From the NCBI GenBank assembly GCA_020354625.1, contig CP070651.1, forward strand, positions 2,394,924-2,456,692: a stretch of 61,769 nt of DNA. Reading direction: 5' to 3'. This stretch comes from Trueperaceae bacterium. GTDB lineage: Bacteria > Deinococcota > Deinococci > Deinococcales > Trueperaceae. Below the pieces are notes generated by a model. That model saw nothing but the letters and a program-made list of their open reading frames with translations. It was not told where the DNA came from and did not search any database. Within the stretch, counting starts at the first letter, position 1. Every line of letters begins with the position of its first letter. Shown here piece after piece: positions 41,092 through 49,338 of this stretch. Both the position numbers and the translations under genes were made by a program.

Positions 41092-41964
41092 TTGCAAGCT
41101 TTTGATTTCGCAACCCCTACCACCGTCGCTGAAGCCGTAGAGCTACTAATGGGACGCAATGGCGACGCTCGCATACTCAGCGGTGGCACCGATCTGATCG
41201 CTCAACTCAAAGAGGGTCGTCGAACGACTTCTTTGGTGGTGGATGTCAAGCGCATACCAGAGGTGACCGAACTGCGGTATCACCCCGAAAGCGGACTCAA
41301 ACTCGGTGCAGCGGTACCCTGCGTTGTCCTCTATGGAGACAAAGAGATCGTTGCTGCTTATCCCGGACTCATCGATAGCGCTACGCTGATCGGTGGAAAA
41401 CAGATCCAGGGACGCGCCTCCTTCGGTGGGAATCTCTGTAATGCCTCTCCGGCCGCCGATTCGATTCCAGCCATGATCGTTCACTCTGCTAGCTGCCTGA
41501 TTGCCGGCCCTGACGGACAACGGAGCGTAGCGGTGGAGGCATTTTGTACGGGTCCTGGTCAGACGGTGCTACGGGATGGTGAGTTTCTGGTGGCGATTCA
41601 CATGCCGGCTCCACCCGTACGATTTGGGGCACACTACTTGCGTTTTATTCCCCGTAACGAGATGGATATCGCTGTCGTCGGTGCTGGGGCTTCCGTGGTT
41701 CTGGATGAAGCTGGTGAGCGGTTCGAGCAGGCTCGAGTCGCACTCGGTGCCGTGGCACCGACCCCCCTTTTAGTGGCAGAGGCGGGTGAGTACTTGGCCG
41801 GCAAGCCTGTCTCTGAAGATGTGGTCGATGAGGCGGCTCGTCTGGCAAAAGAGGCGGCGCGCCCGATCGACGATATGCGGGGCAGTGTCCGGCAGCGTAA
41901 ACATCTCTCTGCGGTTTTGACTCGACGTGCTCTCTGGAAAGCGATCGAGCGGGCCCGTGGGTAG
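41092..41964 (+). CDS. Molybdenum hydroxylase FAD subunit (xanthine dehydrogenase type)
   Basis: 290-residue medium subunit. FAD motifs: LSGGTDLIAQLKEGRR and SFGGNLCNASPAADSIPAM; the C-terminal CO-dehydrogenase flavoprotein domain follows (AAVGAGASVV-like VVGAGASVVLDEAG). TTG 41092 follows GGAGGT at a good distance. It transfers electrons from the 2Fe-2S subunit to NAD or oxygen. First of a five-gene run: FAD, FeS, Mo subunits, a MoaD-like protein and an SDR. Confidence 0.92.
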   Translation: MQAFDFATPTTVAEAVELLMGRNGDARILSGGTDLIAQLKEGRRTTSLVVDVKRIPEVTELRYHPESGLKLGAAVPCVVLYGDKEIVAAYPGLIDSATLIGGKQIQGRASFGGNLCNASPAADSIPAMIVHSASCLIAGPDGQRSVAVEAFCTGPGQTVLRDGEFLVAIHMPAPPVRFGAHYLRFIPRNEMDIAVVGAGASVVLDEAGERFEQARVALGAVAPTPLLVAEAGEYLAGKPVSEDVVDEAARLAKEAARPIDDMRGSVRQRKHLSAVLTRRALWKAIERARG

Positions 41965-42039
41965 TGCAGTGGGCGTAACCGGTAGGTTACCGCATCGTTG
42001 TCAACATCATCACCTTACAGACACAGAAAGGATTCGACC

Positions 42040-42543
42040 GTGGCCGATCGAGTGATTGTGAACACCTCTATCAATGGTGAGGAGGCAACCCTGCTCTGCG
42101 AGCCCCGCCAGACCTTGCTGGAGGTACTGCGCGAAGGGCTGAGGCTGACAGGGACCAAAGAGGGGTGTAGCAACGGTAACTGTGGGGCCTGCAATGTGCT
42201 TTTGGACGGTGTCCTTGTCAACTCCTGTCTGGTGCTGGCGGTGGAAGCCGAGGGGCGTTCGGTAACGACCATTGAAGGGATCGCTCTGCCGGAAGGATTA
42301 CATCCCCTGCAGCAAAAATTCCTGGAACACGCCGCCCTCCAGTGCGGTATCTGCACGCCCGGCTTCATCATCTCGGCAAAAGCGTTGTTAGAGGAGAACC
42401 CGAGCCCTACCGAGGAGGAGGTGCGGTTCTGGTTAGCCGGCAACCTATGCCGCTGTACCGGGTACGACAAAATCGTGCGTGCTGTCCTGGATACCGCAGA
42501 AGCTGCTCCTAGTGTCGGCTCATTTGGAGGGGAGACACCGTGA
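42040..42543 (+). CDS. Molybdenum hydroxylase [2Fe-2S] subunit
   Basis: 167 residues. Plant-type cluster CSNGNCGAC with a later Cys (VNSC), then the second cluster domain CGICTPGFIISAKALL and LCRCTGYDKIV. GTG 42040 has AAAGGA upstream; the frame from 41998 is longer but lacks a site. Its stop overlaps the large-subunit start. Confidence 0.95.
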   Translation: MADRVIVNTSINGEEATLLCEPRQTLLEVLREGLRLTGTKEGCSNGNCGACNVLLDGVLVNSCLVLAVEAEGRSVTTIEGIALPEGLHPLQQKFLEHAALQCGICTPGFIISAKALLEENPSPTEEEVRFWLAGNLCRCTGYDKIVRAVLDTAEAAPSVGSFGGETP

Positions 42544-44825
42544 CCTTGACCAGGGACAAAAAGGGCGTAGCAGGCAAGGCTCCTTATAAAGTCATCGGTA
42601 CCCGGCCGCTCCGTCCCGACGGCGCCGACAAAGTTACGGGCAAGGCTGTGTACGGTGCGGACGTGCACTTACCCGCCATGCTCTATGGTGCGATGTTGCG
42701 CAGCCCACACGCGCACGCTCGTATCTCTTCGATCGACACCAGCGAGGCTGAAAGAGTACCGGGGGTCAAAGCGGTGGTGACCGCGGCGGACTTGCCTGTG
42801 ATCCAAGACATCCTCACCGATCTCGGTGAAGGTGTGGTCAACCTGCGCTACACCAGCAACAACGTGTTGGCACACGACAAGGTGCTCTACCATGGGCATG
42901 CGGTTGCGGCCGTGGCAGCGACCAGCACGGCCATCGCCGAAGAGGCCGTGAAGCTTATCAAGGTCGAATACGATCTGTTGCCACCGGTTCTCGATGTGCT
43001 CGAGGCCATGAAAGACGACGCCCCGATCATCTTGGAGGACCTGCGTACCACCGAGTTGGGTGAGAAGCGAGAGGGTCAGACCAATATCGCCAGCCATATT
43101 CAGCACCGGCGGGGTGATCTGGAACAGGGATTTGCCGCCGCCGATATCATCGTCGAGCGCGAGTTCCGAACCGGCACCGTCCATCAAGGATATATCGAAC
43201 CCCACAGTGCTGTAGGGCTCTATAACGATGACGGTCACGTCACCGTGTGGTGTTCTACCCAAGGGGCTTTCGGCATACGCAACCAGGTCTCAGAGCTCCT
43301 CAAGTTGCCGGTTTCGGATGTCACTGTCATCCCCACCGAGATCGGCGGGGGCTTCGGCGGCAAGCTCGGTGTCTACCTAGAGCCGGTGGTAGCCCTCCTG
43401 TCGAAGAAAGCCGGACACCGCCCGGTCAAGATGACCATGAACCGTACCGAGGTGTTGCAAGCCACCGGACCGACCTCGGCTTCGTATATTCGTGTGAAAA
43501 TGGGTGCGACCCGTGATGGCAAGCTCACGGCGGCCGAAGCGTACCTGGCGTACGATGCAGGGGCCTTTCCCGGTTCACCGGTCGGCTCTGCTGCCGTGGT
43601 CATTCTAGCCCCTTATAAACTCGATCACCTGTTGATCGATGGCTACGACGTAATCGTCAACAAACCGAGGTCGGCGGCCTACCGGGCTCCGGGGGGAACC
43701 AACGCTGCATACGCCTCGGAAGCCGTGATCGACGAGCTCGCAAAGATCATCGGCATGGATCCGCTCGAGTTCCGTCTCAAGAACGCCGTTACCGAGGGAG
43801 ACCGGCGGGCAGACGGTCCGGTCTACGCCCGGATCGGTTTCGTAGAGACCCTACACGCCGCCCAAGAACATCCGCACTACCGTGCACCCCTTGAGGGTAA
43901 GCACCGTGGGCGCGGGGTCGCATCCGGTTTCTGGAACAACTGGGGTGGCCGCTCGAGCGTTTCGGCCAGCATCAACCCCGATGGCAGCGTCAACCTGCTC
44001 GAGGGCTCGCCCGATATCGGTGGCACCCGGGCGTCGATCGCCATGCAGCTCGCAGAAACCATGGAGATCGCCTACGAAGATGTCCATCCTCGAGTGGTGG
44101 ACACCGATTCGGTAGGTTACAACGATGCGACCGGCGGCAGCCGCACCACCTTCGGCACCGGCTGGGCGGCTTATGAGGTCGGTTTGAAGCTGATCGATGA
44201 GATGAAGCGTCAAGCCGCCGATCTCTTGGAAGTCGATCTCGAGAGCATAGCGTATGAAAACGGTATCTTTTCCTCGAACGGAGACAGCCTGGGTTTCAAA
44301 GAGATAGCTGAGCGCATCGACGAGTCTGGTCACCCTGTGGTGGCCTCCGCTTCGGTGCACCCGGAGGAGTTCGGACCCGGCTTCGGTACCCACATCGTCG
44401 ACGTCGAGGTCGATCCCGAGACGGGTAAGGTCGAGATCTTGCGCTACACCGCTGTGCAAGACGTCGGCAAGGCCATCCACCCCAGTTATGTCGAGGGGCA
44501 GTTGCACGGAGGCGTTGCCCAAGGGGTAGGGTGGGCGCTCAACGAGGAGTATGTTTACGATGATGAGGGGCATCTGCTGAACGCCAGCTTCCTCGACTAC
44601 CGTATTCCGACCGCGCTCGATCTGCCGATGATCGATACGGTATTGGTCGAGGTGGCCAATCCGGGTCATCCCTTCGGGGTGCGCGGGGTTGGAGAGACGC
44701 CGATCGTACCGCCGGCAGGAGCTGTGGCCAACGCCATCTATGATGCGATCGGGGTGCGTATGACGACGCTACCGATGTCGCCTGGTACCATCCTGGAGGC
44801 ACTTTGGGCACAGGAAGAGAGCTGA
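42540..44825 (+). CDS. Molybdenum hydroxylase large (molybdopterin-binding) subunit
   Basis: 761 residues. Molybdopterin motifs: QGAFGIRNQV, EIGGGFGGKLG, AYRAPGGTNAAYASE, and the catalytic glutamate in GVRGVGETPIVPPAGAV. The active-site loop is AYRAPG rather than the AYRCSFR loop of CO dehydrogenase, so it belongs to the xanthine/aldehyde oxidase side. The hydroxylated substrate (purine, aromatic, aldehyde) cannot be fixed from sequence. GTG 42540 follows GGAGGGGAG. Confidence 0.94.
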   Translation: MTLTRDKKGVAGKAPYKVIGTRPLRPDGADKVTGKAVYGADVHLPAMLYGAMLRSPHAHARISSIDTSEAERVPGVKAVVTAADLPVIQDILTDLGEGVVNLRYTSNNVLAHDKVLYHGHAVAAVAATSTAIAEEAVKLIKVEYDLLPPVLDVLEAMKDDAPIILEDLRTTELGEKREGQTNIASHIQHRRGDLEQGFAAADIIVEREFRTGTVHQGYIEPHSAVGLYNDDGHVTVWCSTQGAFGIRNQVSELLKLPVSDVTVIPTEIGGGFGGKLGVYLEPVVALLSKKAGHRPVKMTMNRTEVLQATGPTSASYIRVKMGATRDGKLTAAEAYLAYDAGAFPGSPVGSAAVVILAPYKLDHLLIDGYDVIVNKPRSAAYRAPGGTNAAYASEAVIDELAKIIGMDPLEFRLKNAVTEGDRRADGPVYARIGFVETLHAAQEHPHYRAPLEGKHRGRGVASGFWNNWGGRSSVSASINPDGSVNLLEGSPDIGGTRASIAMQLAETMEIAYEDVHPRVVDTDSVGYNDATGGSRTTFGTGWAAYEVGLKLIDEMKRQAADLLEVDLESIAYENGIFSSNGDSLGFKEIAERIDESGHPVVASASVHPEEFGPGFGTHIVDVEVDPETGKVEILRYTAVQDVGKAIHPSYVEGQLHGGVAQGVGWALNEEYVYDDEGHLLNASFLDYRIPTALDLPMIDTVLVEVANPGHPFGVRGVGETPIVPPAGAVANAIYDAIGVRMTTLPMSPGTILEALWAQEES

Positions 44826-44868
44826 GGCCGTCCAACATTCTGGTTGTTGGCACGCTTGGAGGTCCCTG

Positions 44869-45129
44869 ATGGCAACGGTATGGATCCCACCTCTCGTTCA
44901 AGGCCTAACCGGCGGCCGGCAAGTGGTCGAGGCCCCCGGGGCTACTCTGCGCGACGTCATCGATAATCTCGATGCCGAGTACCCGGGACTCAAGGGGCGC
45001 CTTTTTGAGCACGGCCGAGTTCGGCCGGGGATCTCTGTAACTGTAGACGGCGTGGTGAGCAACAAGCGCAACCGGTCTGTGCGGGAAGATAGCGAGATCC
45101 ACTTCGTGCCGGCGATCAGCGGTGGTTGA
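44869..45129 (+). CDS. MoaD/ThiS-family sulfur carrier
   Basis: 86-residue ubiquitin-like protein ending in Gly-Gly (VPAISGG), the thiocarboxylate site. GATLRDVIDNLDAEYPGLKG and PGISVTVDG are typical of MoaD. GGAGGT precedes ATG 44869. Placement after a molybdenum enzyme suggests a role in molybdopterin or in sulfuration of that cofactor. Confidence 0.9.
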   Translation: MATVWIPPLVQGLTGGRQVVEAPGATLRDVIDNLDAEYPGLKGRLFEHGRVRPGISVTVDGVVSNKRNRSVREDSEIHFVPAISGG

Positions 45130-45170
45130 ACGCAGGGAGCGCTCTGGAGTTGATCGGAGTAGGGGTGTAG

Positions 45171-45938
45171 ATGAGCGTGTTGGAACGCTTCCGCCTGGAC
45201 GGTAAGGTGGCCCTCGTTACGGGTTGCCGGCGCGGCATCGGCAAGGCGATGGCGCTGGCTCTGGCCGAAGCGGGAGCGGATATCGTCGGTGTGAGCGCCA
45301 GCTTGGAGCCGGGGAGCGAGCTGGAGGCCGAGGTTCAGGCTCGGGGGAGAAGCTTTCACGGCTACGCCTGCGATTTTGGCGACCGCGCTGCACTCTACGG
45401 CTTCATTCGTCGCTGCAAGGACGATCACCCGGTGATCGACATCCTGGTCAACAACGCCGGGACGATCTTGCGGGCGCCGAGTGAGGAGCACTCCGATGGC
45501 TACTGGGATCACGTGCTCGAGGTAAACTTGAGCGCCCAGTTCATCCTGAGCCGCGAGTTCGGCAAGCAGATGCTCGAACGCGGCGCCGGAAAGATCATCT
45601 TCACGGCCTCTTTATTGAGTTTTCAAGGAGGCATCAACGTACCCGGCTATAGCGCCAGCAAGGGCGGTATCGCCCAACTTACCAAGGCCTTATCGAATGA
45701 GTGGGCGGGTAGGGGTGTGAACGTCAACGCCATCGCCCCCGGTTATGTTGCGACCGATAATACCGAGGCGCTTCGCAACGACCCTGCGAGATATAGAGCG
45801 ATTTTGGATCGCATCCCTGCTGGTCGCTGGGGAGAGCCAGAGGATTTCAAGGGACCGGTCATCTTTCTCGCCTCGGCCGCCTCGGATTACGTCAACGGTG
45901 AGCTTCTCACGGTCGATGGCGGTTGGATGGGGCGTTAA
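45171..45938 (+). CDS. Short-chain dehydrogenase, KduD-like
   Basis: 255-residue NAD(P)-dependent SDR close to 2-deoxy-D-gluconate 3-dehydrogenase (KduD): FRLDGKVALVTGCRRGIGKAM, NNAGTILRAPSEEHSDGYWDHVLEVNLSAQF, YSASKGGIAQLTKAL and VNAIAPGYVATDNTEALR. The catalytic Ser-Tyr-Lys set is present (ASLLSF, YSASK). It may act on a product of the molybdenum hydroxylase or belong to hexuronate catabolism. Followed by 190 nt without features before a convergent gene. Confidence 0.88.
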   Translation: MSVLERFRLDGKVALVTGCRRGIGKAMALALAEAGADIVGVSASLEPGSELEAEVQARGRSFHGYACDFGDRAALYGFIRRCKDDHPVIDILVNNAGTILRAPSEEHSDGYWDHVLEVNLSAQFILSREFGKQMLERGAGKIIFTASLLSFQGGINVPGYSASKGGIAQLTKALSNEWAGRGVNVNAIAPGYVATDNTEALRNDPARYRAILDRIPAGRWGEPEDFKGPVIFLASAASDYVNGELLTVDGGWMGR

Positions 45939-46127
45939 GAAGCTCCAACTCGAGTTTGAGGCATGGGCTCAGACTCAAGGCTACAGCAGCGAAGTCGGAA
46001 TCGCAGCCGCTAGAAGGTCTCAGCAGCAAACAGTACCTGGGGGTGTCGAGACCTGTGCAACCGCTCGAGTGCAACACGACTGCGGTGCGGGGTATCCGGG
46101 TCAGCCTCCCGTAGTTCTGGGCGTCCC

Positions 46128-47147
46128 TCAAAACTCGAGCATCGCCTTGATGACCCCACTGCCCGGTTCGAGCCAGCCTGGGAAGTCTTGAATCAGCTGC
46201 TCTGCCGAGACGCGATGGGTGATCCACGGACCAGGATCGATCTCTCCTCTGCGTAGCGCGGCAATCACCTCACCAAAGTCTTCAGCGGTGGCGTTGCGGC
46301 TGCAGAGCAGGCTGAGCTCGCGTTTGTGAAGCTCCGGGTTGCTGAAACGGAGCTCCCCTTTGGTATGCCCAACCAAAATCAACTTACCACCGTGTTCGAC
46401 GGCCTGAACGGCTCTCGTCATCGATTCGGCGTTTCCGGTGGCGTCGAACACAGCTGTAGGTAAGGTATCGCCCAAGCGAGAACGTAACTCGGTGATCATC
46501 TCTCGTTTGCCGTCTATGACATCGGCCAGTCCCAGTTTGGATACGAAACCGAGACGGTTATCGTCGATATCTACCACCGTGATGTGGTCGCTGCGGCGCC
46601 GGGCAAAGGCTGCCGTGGACAGGCCGATCGGCCCAGCGCCGATGACCAGCACGATGTCATCGGGCTCGAGCCGGGCCCGCCCGACCGCGTGGGCTCCTAT
46701 CGCGAGCATTTCGACCAGGGCGAGGTGTTCAGCCGGAAGGGTGTCTTCTCTGATCAGGAGCCTGACCGGCAAGATGAGATGTTCGCGCATGCCGCCGTCG
46801 ACGTGTACACCGAGTACCTTCAAGTTGCGGCAACAGTTGGTCTTCCCCCGGCGGCAGGCTGGGCAGGTGCCGTCGGATAGATAGGGAATTACCACGCAGC
46901 GGTCGCCCTGTTTGAAACCAGAATCGGCCGCACCCTCTCCGAGCACGGTGATTTCGACGCTCAATTCGTGACCGAGAATGCGCGGGTAACTGAAAAACGC
47001 TTGCTCCCCTTTGTAAGCGTGGAGATCGGTGCCGCAAATACCGACATGGCGAACGCGAACGAGAGCTTCGCCGACGCCGGGTTGCGGGGGTGATGCCGTT
47101 TCGGTGAGCCGTAACCGATGCGGTGTTTCGAGAACGATGGTCTTCAT
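46128..47147 (-). CDS. Zinc-dependent alcohol/polyol dehydrogenase
   Basis: 339-residue medium-chain dehydrogenase. Catalytic zinc ligands in GICGTDLH and GHELSVE; structural-zinc cysteines in CPACRRGKTNCC; NAD site VLVIGAGPIGLSTAAFA. It resembles sorbitol, threonine or L-gulonate-type 5/3-dehydrogenases (VIDGKREMITELRSRL). With the neighbouring KduD-like SDR it hints at sugar-acid catabolism. Confidence 0.92.
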   Translation of the reverse strand: MKTIVLETPHRLRLTETASPPQPGVGEALVRVRHVGICGTDLHAYKGEQAFFSYPRILGHELSVEITVLGEGAADSGFKQGDRCVVIPYLSDGTCPACRRGKTNCCRNLKVLGVHVDGGMREHLILPVRLLIREDTLPAEHLALVEMLAIGAHAVGRARLEPDDIVLVIGAGPIGLSTAAFARRRSDHITVVDIDDNRLGFVSKLGLADVIDGKREMITELRSRLGDTLPTAVFDATGNAESMTRAVQAVEHGGKLILVGHTKGELRFSNPELHKRELSLLCSRNATAEDFGEVIAALRRGEIDPGPWITHRVSAEQLIQDFPGWLEPGSGVIKAMLEF

Positions 47148-47160
47148 CAGACTGCTCGAT

Positions 47161-47925
47161 TCAGAAGAGCGGTTCGCTCGAGGCGACCGCCTCGGCCTCT
47201 TCCACCCGGTCGAGCCGGAAGGTGAGTACCCCCCGGCGCAGGTGGCAGTAACCCCGAATGTAGCTGCCGTCGAAGCGGTGTACGTCTACCAAGCGCTCTT
47301 TGGTCCCATACACCATCCGTATGCTCCCGCGTTTACGGCTGGCCTCGCGAAAGAGCGCAGCGTAGGGACTCTCGGCGAAGCTCATGGGGACGACGCCACG
47401 GCGGTCGCCACGCTGGTAGAGCAGGTGACCGTGTTTTTTGGCGTATTCATAGAGATCGCGGGTCAGCTTGACGTCTTCGAGGCAGTAGCGCTCGAGCTTG
47501 TCCCACTCTCCGTTTCGGTAGTAGTCGAGCGCATCGAGTCCCGAGCCCAACTTGCTGGCACCCAGGGTCGCCTCGGCTAGCGAGGCCAGGCTGACCCGGT
47601 GCCCGAGCGCCTTTTGTGCCTCCACCATCAGGTCGAGGCTTGGCAGTTCCTCCACCCACGCACCGAGCTCGGCGGCCAACACCGGCCAGTCGAAGCCGAT
47701 CAGGTTGAAGCCTATAACTTCATCGGCGCGGCGGAGTTCTTTCTCGAGGTCGTCAAAGGCCCCCTCGCGGTACGCAACAAAGCGGTCGCCTGCGTAGTGA
47801 TAGACGCCGACGACGCTGACGCCCAAAGCTGCCCGGTTGTGTGCGCCACCGACCTCATCGAACGAACGCTTGGTCTCCAGGTCGAGGACCAGTCTCTTTT
47901 CAGGTTGCTCGCCTGGTTGGGTCAT
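47161..47925 (-). CDS. DEDD 3'-5' exonuclease domain fused to a WYL-like domain
   Basis: 254 residues. The first ~180 form an RNase H-like exonuclease: VLDLETKRSFDE (D-x-E), VIGFNLIGFDWPVL (Asp) and YCLEDVKLTRDLYEY (Y-x3-D, DEDDy type), as in YprB/Rrp6-like nucleases. The last ~65 (RMVYGTKERLVDVHRFDGSY, IRGYCHLRRGVLTFRLDRVE) match the core of WYL ligand-sensing domains. GGAGGC precedes ATG 47925. This combination is unusual; a nuclease controlled by a bound ligand or single-stranded DNA is a reasonable guess. Confidence 0.78.
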   Translation of the reverse strand: MTQPGEQPEKRLVLDLETKRSFDEVGGAHNRAALGVSVVGVYHYAGDRFVAYREGAFDDLEKELRRADEVIGFNLIGFDWPVLAAELGAWVEELPSLDLMVEAQKALGHRVSLASLAEATLGASKLGSGLDALDYYRNGEWDKLERYCLEDVKLTRDLYEYAKKHGHLLYQRGDRRGVVPMSFAESPYAALFREASRKRGSIRMVYGTKERLVDVHRFDGSYIRGYCHLRRGVLTFRLDRVEEAEAVASSEPLF

Positions 47926-47951
47926 GTGGAGCCTCCATTTCGGTGCCTCTG

Positions 47952-48746
47952 TTACGCCAGCGCGTAGCCGAGGTCGAGTAGCTCGAGCAGTTTCGCGTGT
48001 AGGTGGCCGTTGCTGGCCACCAATACATCCATACCCAAGCGGTAGGGCTCAGCGGAGGGACCGCTGATGGACCCACCGGCTTCTTGGATGATGAGGACGC
48101 CGGCAGCGGCATCCCACGGGTTGAGGCCGAGCTCCCAAAACCCGTCTAGCCGGCCACAAGCCACATAGCAGAGGTCGAGAGCAGCCGCTCCGGGTCGGCG
48201 GATAGAGCGGACCTCTGGAAGCAGGCGCGCAAAGATTTCGAGGTTCTGACGGACGAGATCCGCCCGATAGGAAAAACCTGTAGCCAGTAGCGCCTTTTTC
48301 GGCTCGCTCTCTTTCGAGACGTCGATCGGTGCCCCATTGACAAAGGCACCCTGGCCGCGCACGGCCGTGAAGAGTTCACCCCTGACGCTATCGAGCACCA
48401 CACCGACCTCCAAAATGCCATCGATTTCCAAGGCAATCGATACGCAGTAGAAAGGGAAGTCGTGGGCGTAGTTGATGGTGCCATCGAGCGGATCGACGAT
48501 CCAGCGGTGGCTAGAGCTGCCCCCTTCTTGCCCCCCTTCTTCGCCGAGGACCGCGTGATCCGGGTGAGCCCCCGTGATGATTTCGCGGATGCGGGCTTCG
48601 CAAGCTGTGTCGACCTGGGTCACAAGATCGATCTCGGTCGACTTCGTGTCGATCTCGAGCTCGCCTCCGGCGTGATACCGCTGGATTCGACCGGCCGCCC
48701 GGGCGGCTTGGATGGCTGTTGTCAAGTAGGGAAGCTGGGTCGTCAT
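47952..48746 (-). CDS. Inositol monophosphatase family protein
   Basis: 264-residue Mg-dependent sugar-phosphatase (SuhB/IMPase). Motifs: DLVTQVDTACEARI, GEEGGQEGG, WIVDPLDGTINYAHDFPFYC (metal ligands), and NPWDAAAGVLIIQEAGG. ATG 48746 lies 7 nt after a TATAGT box, so the leaderless start is preferred to the slightly longer frame at 48755. Confidence 0.93.
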   Translation of the reverse strand: MTTQLPYLTTAIQAARAAGRIQRYHAGGELEIDTKSTEIDLVTQVDTACEARIREIITGAHPDHAVLGEEGGQEGGSSSHRWIVDPLDGTINYAHDFPFYCVSIALEIDGILEVGVVLDSVRGELFTAVRGQGAFVNGAPIDVSKESEPKKALLATGFSYRADLVRQNLEIFARLLPEVRSIRRPGAAALDLCYVACGRLDGFWELGLNPWDAAAGVLIIQEAGGSISGPSAEPYRLGMDVLVASNGHLHAKLLELLDLGYALA

Positions 48747-48753
48747 GGCCTTC

Positions 48754-48759
48754 ACTATA
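48754..48759 (-). promoter_or_regulatory. Leaderless-type -10 box (TATAGT) on the minus strand
   Basis: TATAGT ends 7 nt before ATG 48746. Confidence 0.6.
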
Positions 48760-48903
48760 AGACGTCTGGGGTTTTAAAGCGCTGGGTGGGGGAGGGCTGC
48801 ATAGTATGCTTGAAGGAACTGTGTCCGTATCTGGCGCCCCGTTGCGGGTTGTTGGCAGGCGACTCGCCTCACGGTGACAGGTGTGAGCTGGGAGGAGAGG
48901 ATC

Positions 48904-49338
48904 TTGTTCGACACAATTTTGGTCCCCGTAGATGAGAACGTTATCAGCCTGAGAGCCGTTACGACGGCAACCAAGCTGGCCGAGCAACTCGCTGGCCACG
49001 TGATCTTGTTGCATGTGATCGAGCCTCTTCCACCCTACACCAGTCAGGTTGCGCTTCAACTCCCCGAGGGAGAACTCGAGCAGGCGATCAGTGAACACGG
49101 CAGGAAGGTTCTCGAAGGCTTTTCGGCGCGCGTTCCTGATGGGGTCGGTCACGAGGTGATCTTATGGCGCGGCCGCCAGAGCATATGGCGCGAGATTCTG
49201 CAAGTGGCTACAGAGAGAAACGTCGATCTCGTCATTATCGGGACTCACGGTAGAGAGGGCGTGGCCAGAGCGTTTTTGGGCAGTGTGGCCGAGCGGGTGG
49301 CGCGCCATGCCGAAGTGCCGGTGATGTTGGTTCGTTAA
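48904..49338 (+). CDS. Universal stress protein (UspA family)
   Basis: 144 residues from TTG 48904 (GGAGGAGAGG upstream). Starts FDTILVPVDENVISL and has the ATP-type motif GTHGREGVARAFLGSVAERV near the C-terminus (G-x2-G-x9-G-S/T pattern). The longer frame from GTG 48874 is less like the family. Its stop and the next start share one base (TAATG), so the operon continues. Confidence 0.9.
   Translation: MFDTILVPVDENVISLRAVTTATKLAEQLAGHVILLHVIEPLPPYTSQVALQLPEGELEQAISEHGRKVLEGFSARVPDGVGHEVILWRGRQSIWREILQVATERNVDLVIIGTHGREGVARAFLGSVAERVARHAEVPVMLVR

Noticed and set aside
46140-46165. tRNA T-loop-like GGTTCGAGCC
   Set aside because: It lies inside the alcohol dehydrogenase coding sequence and no cloverleaf can be drawn around it.
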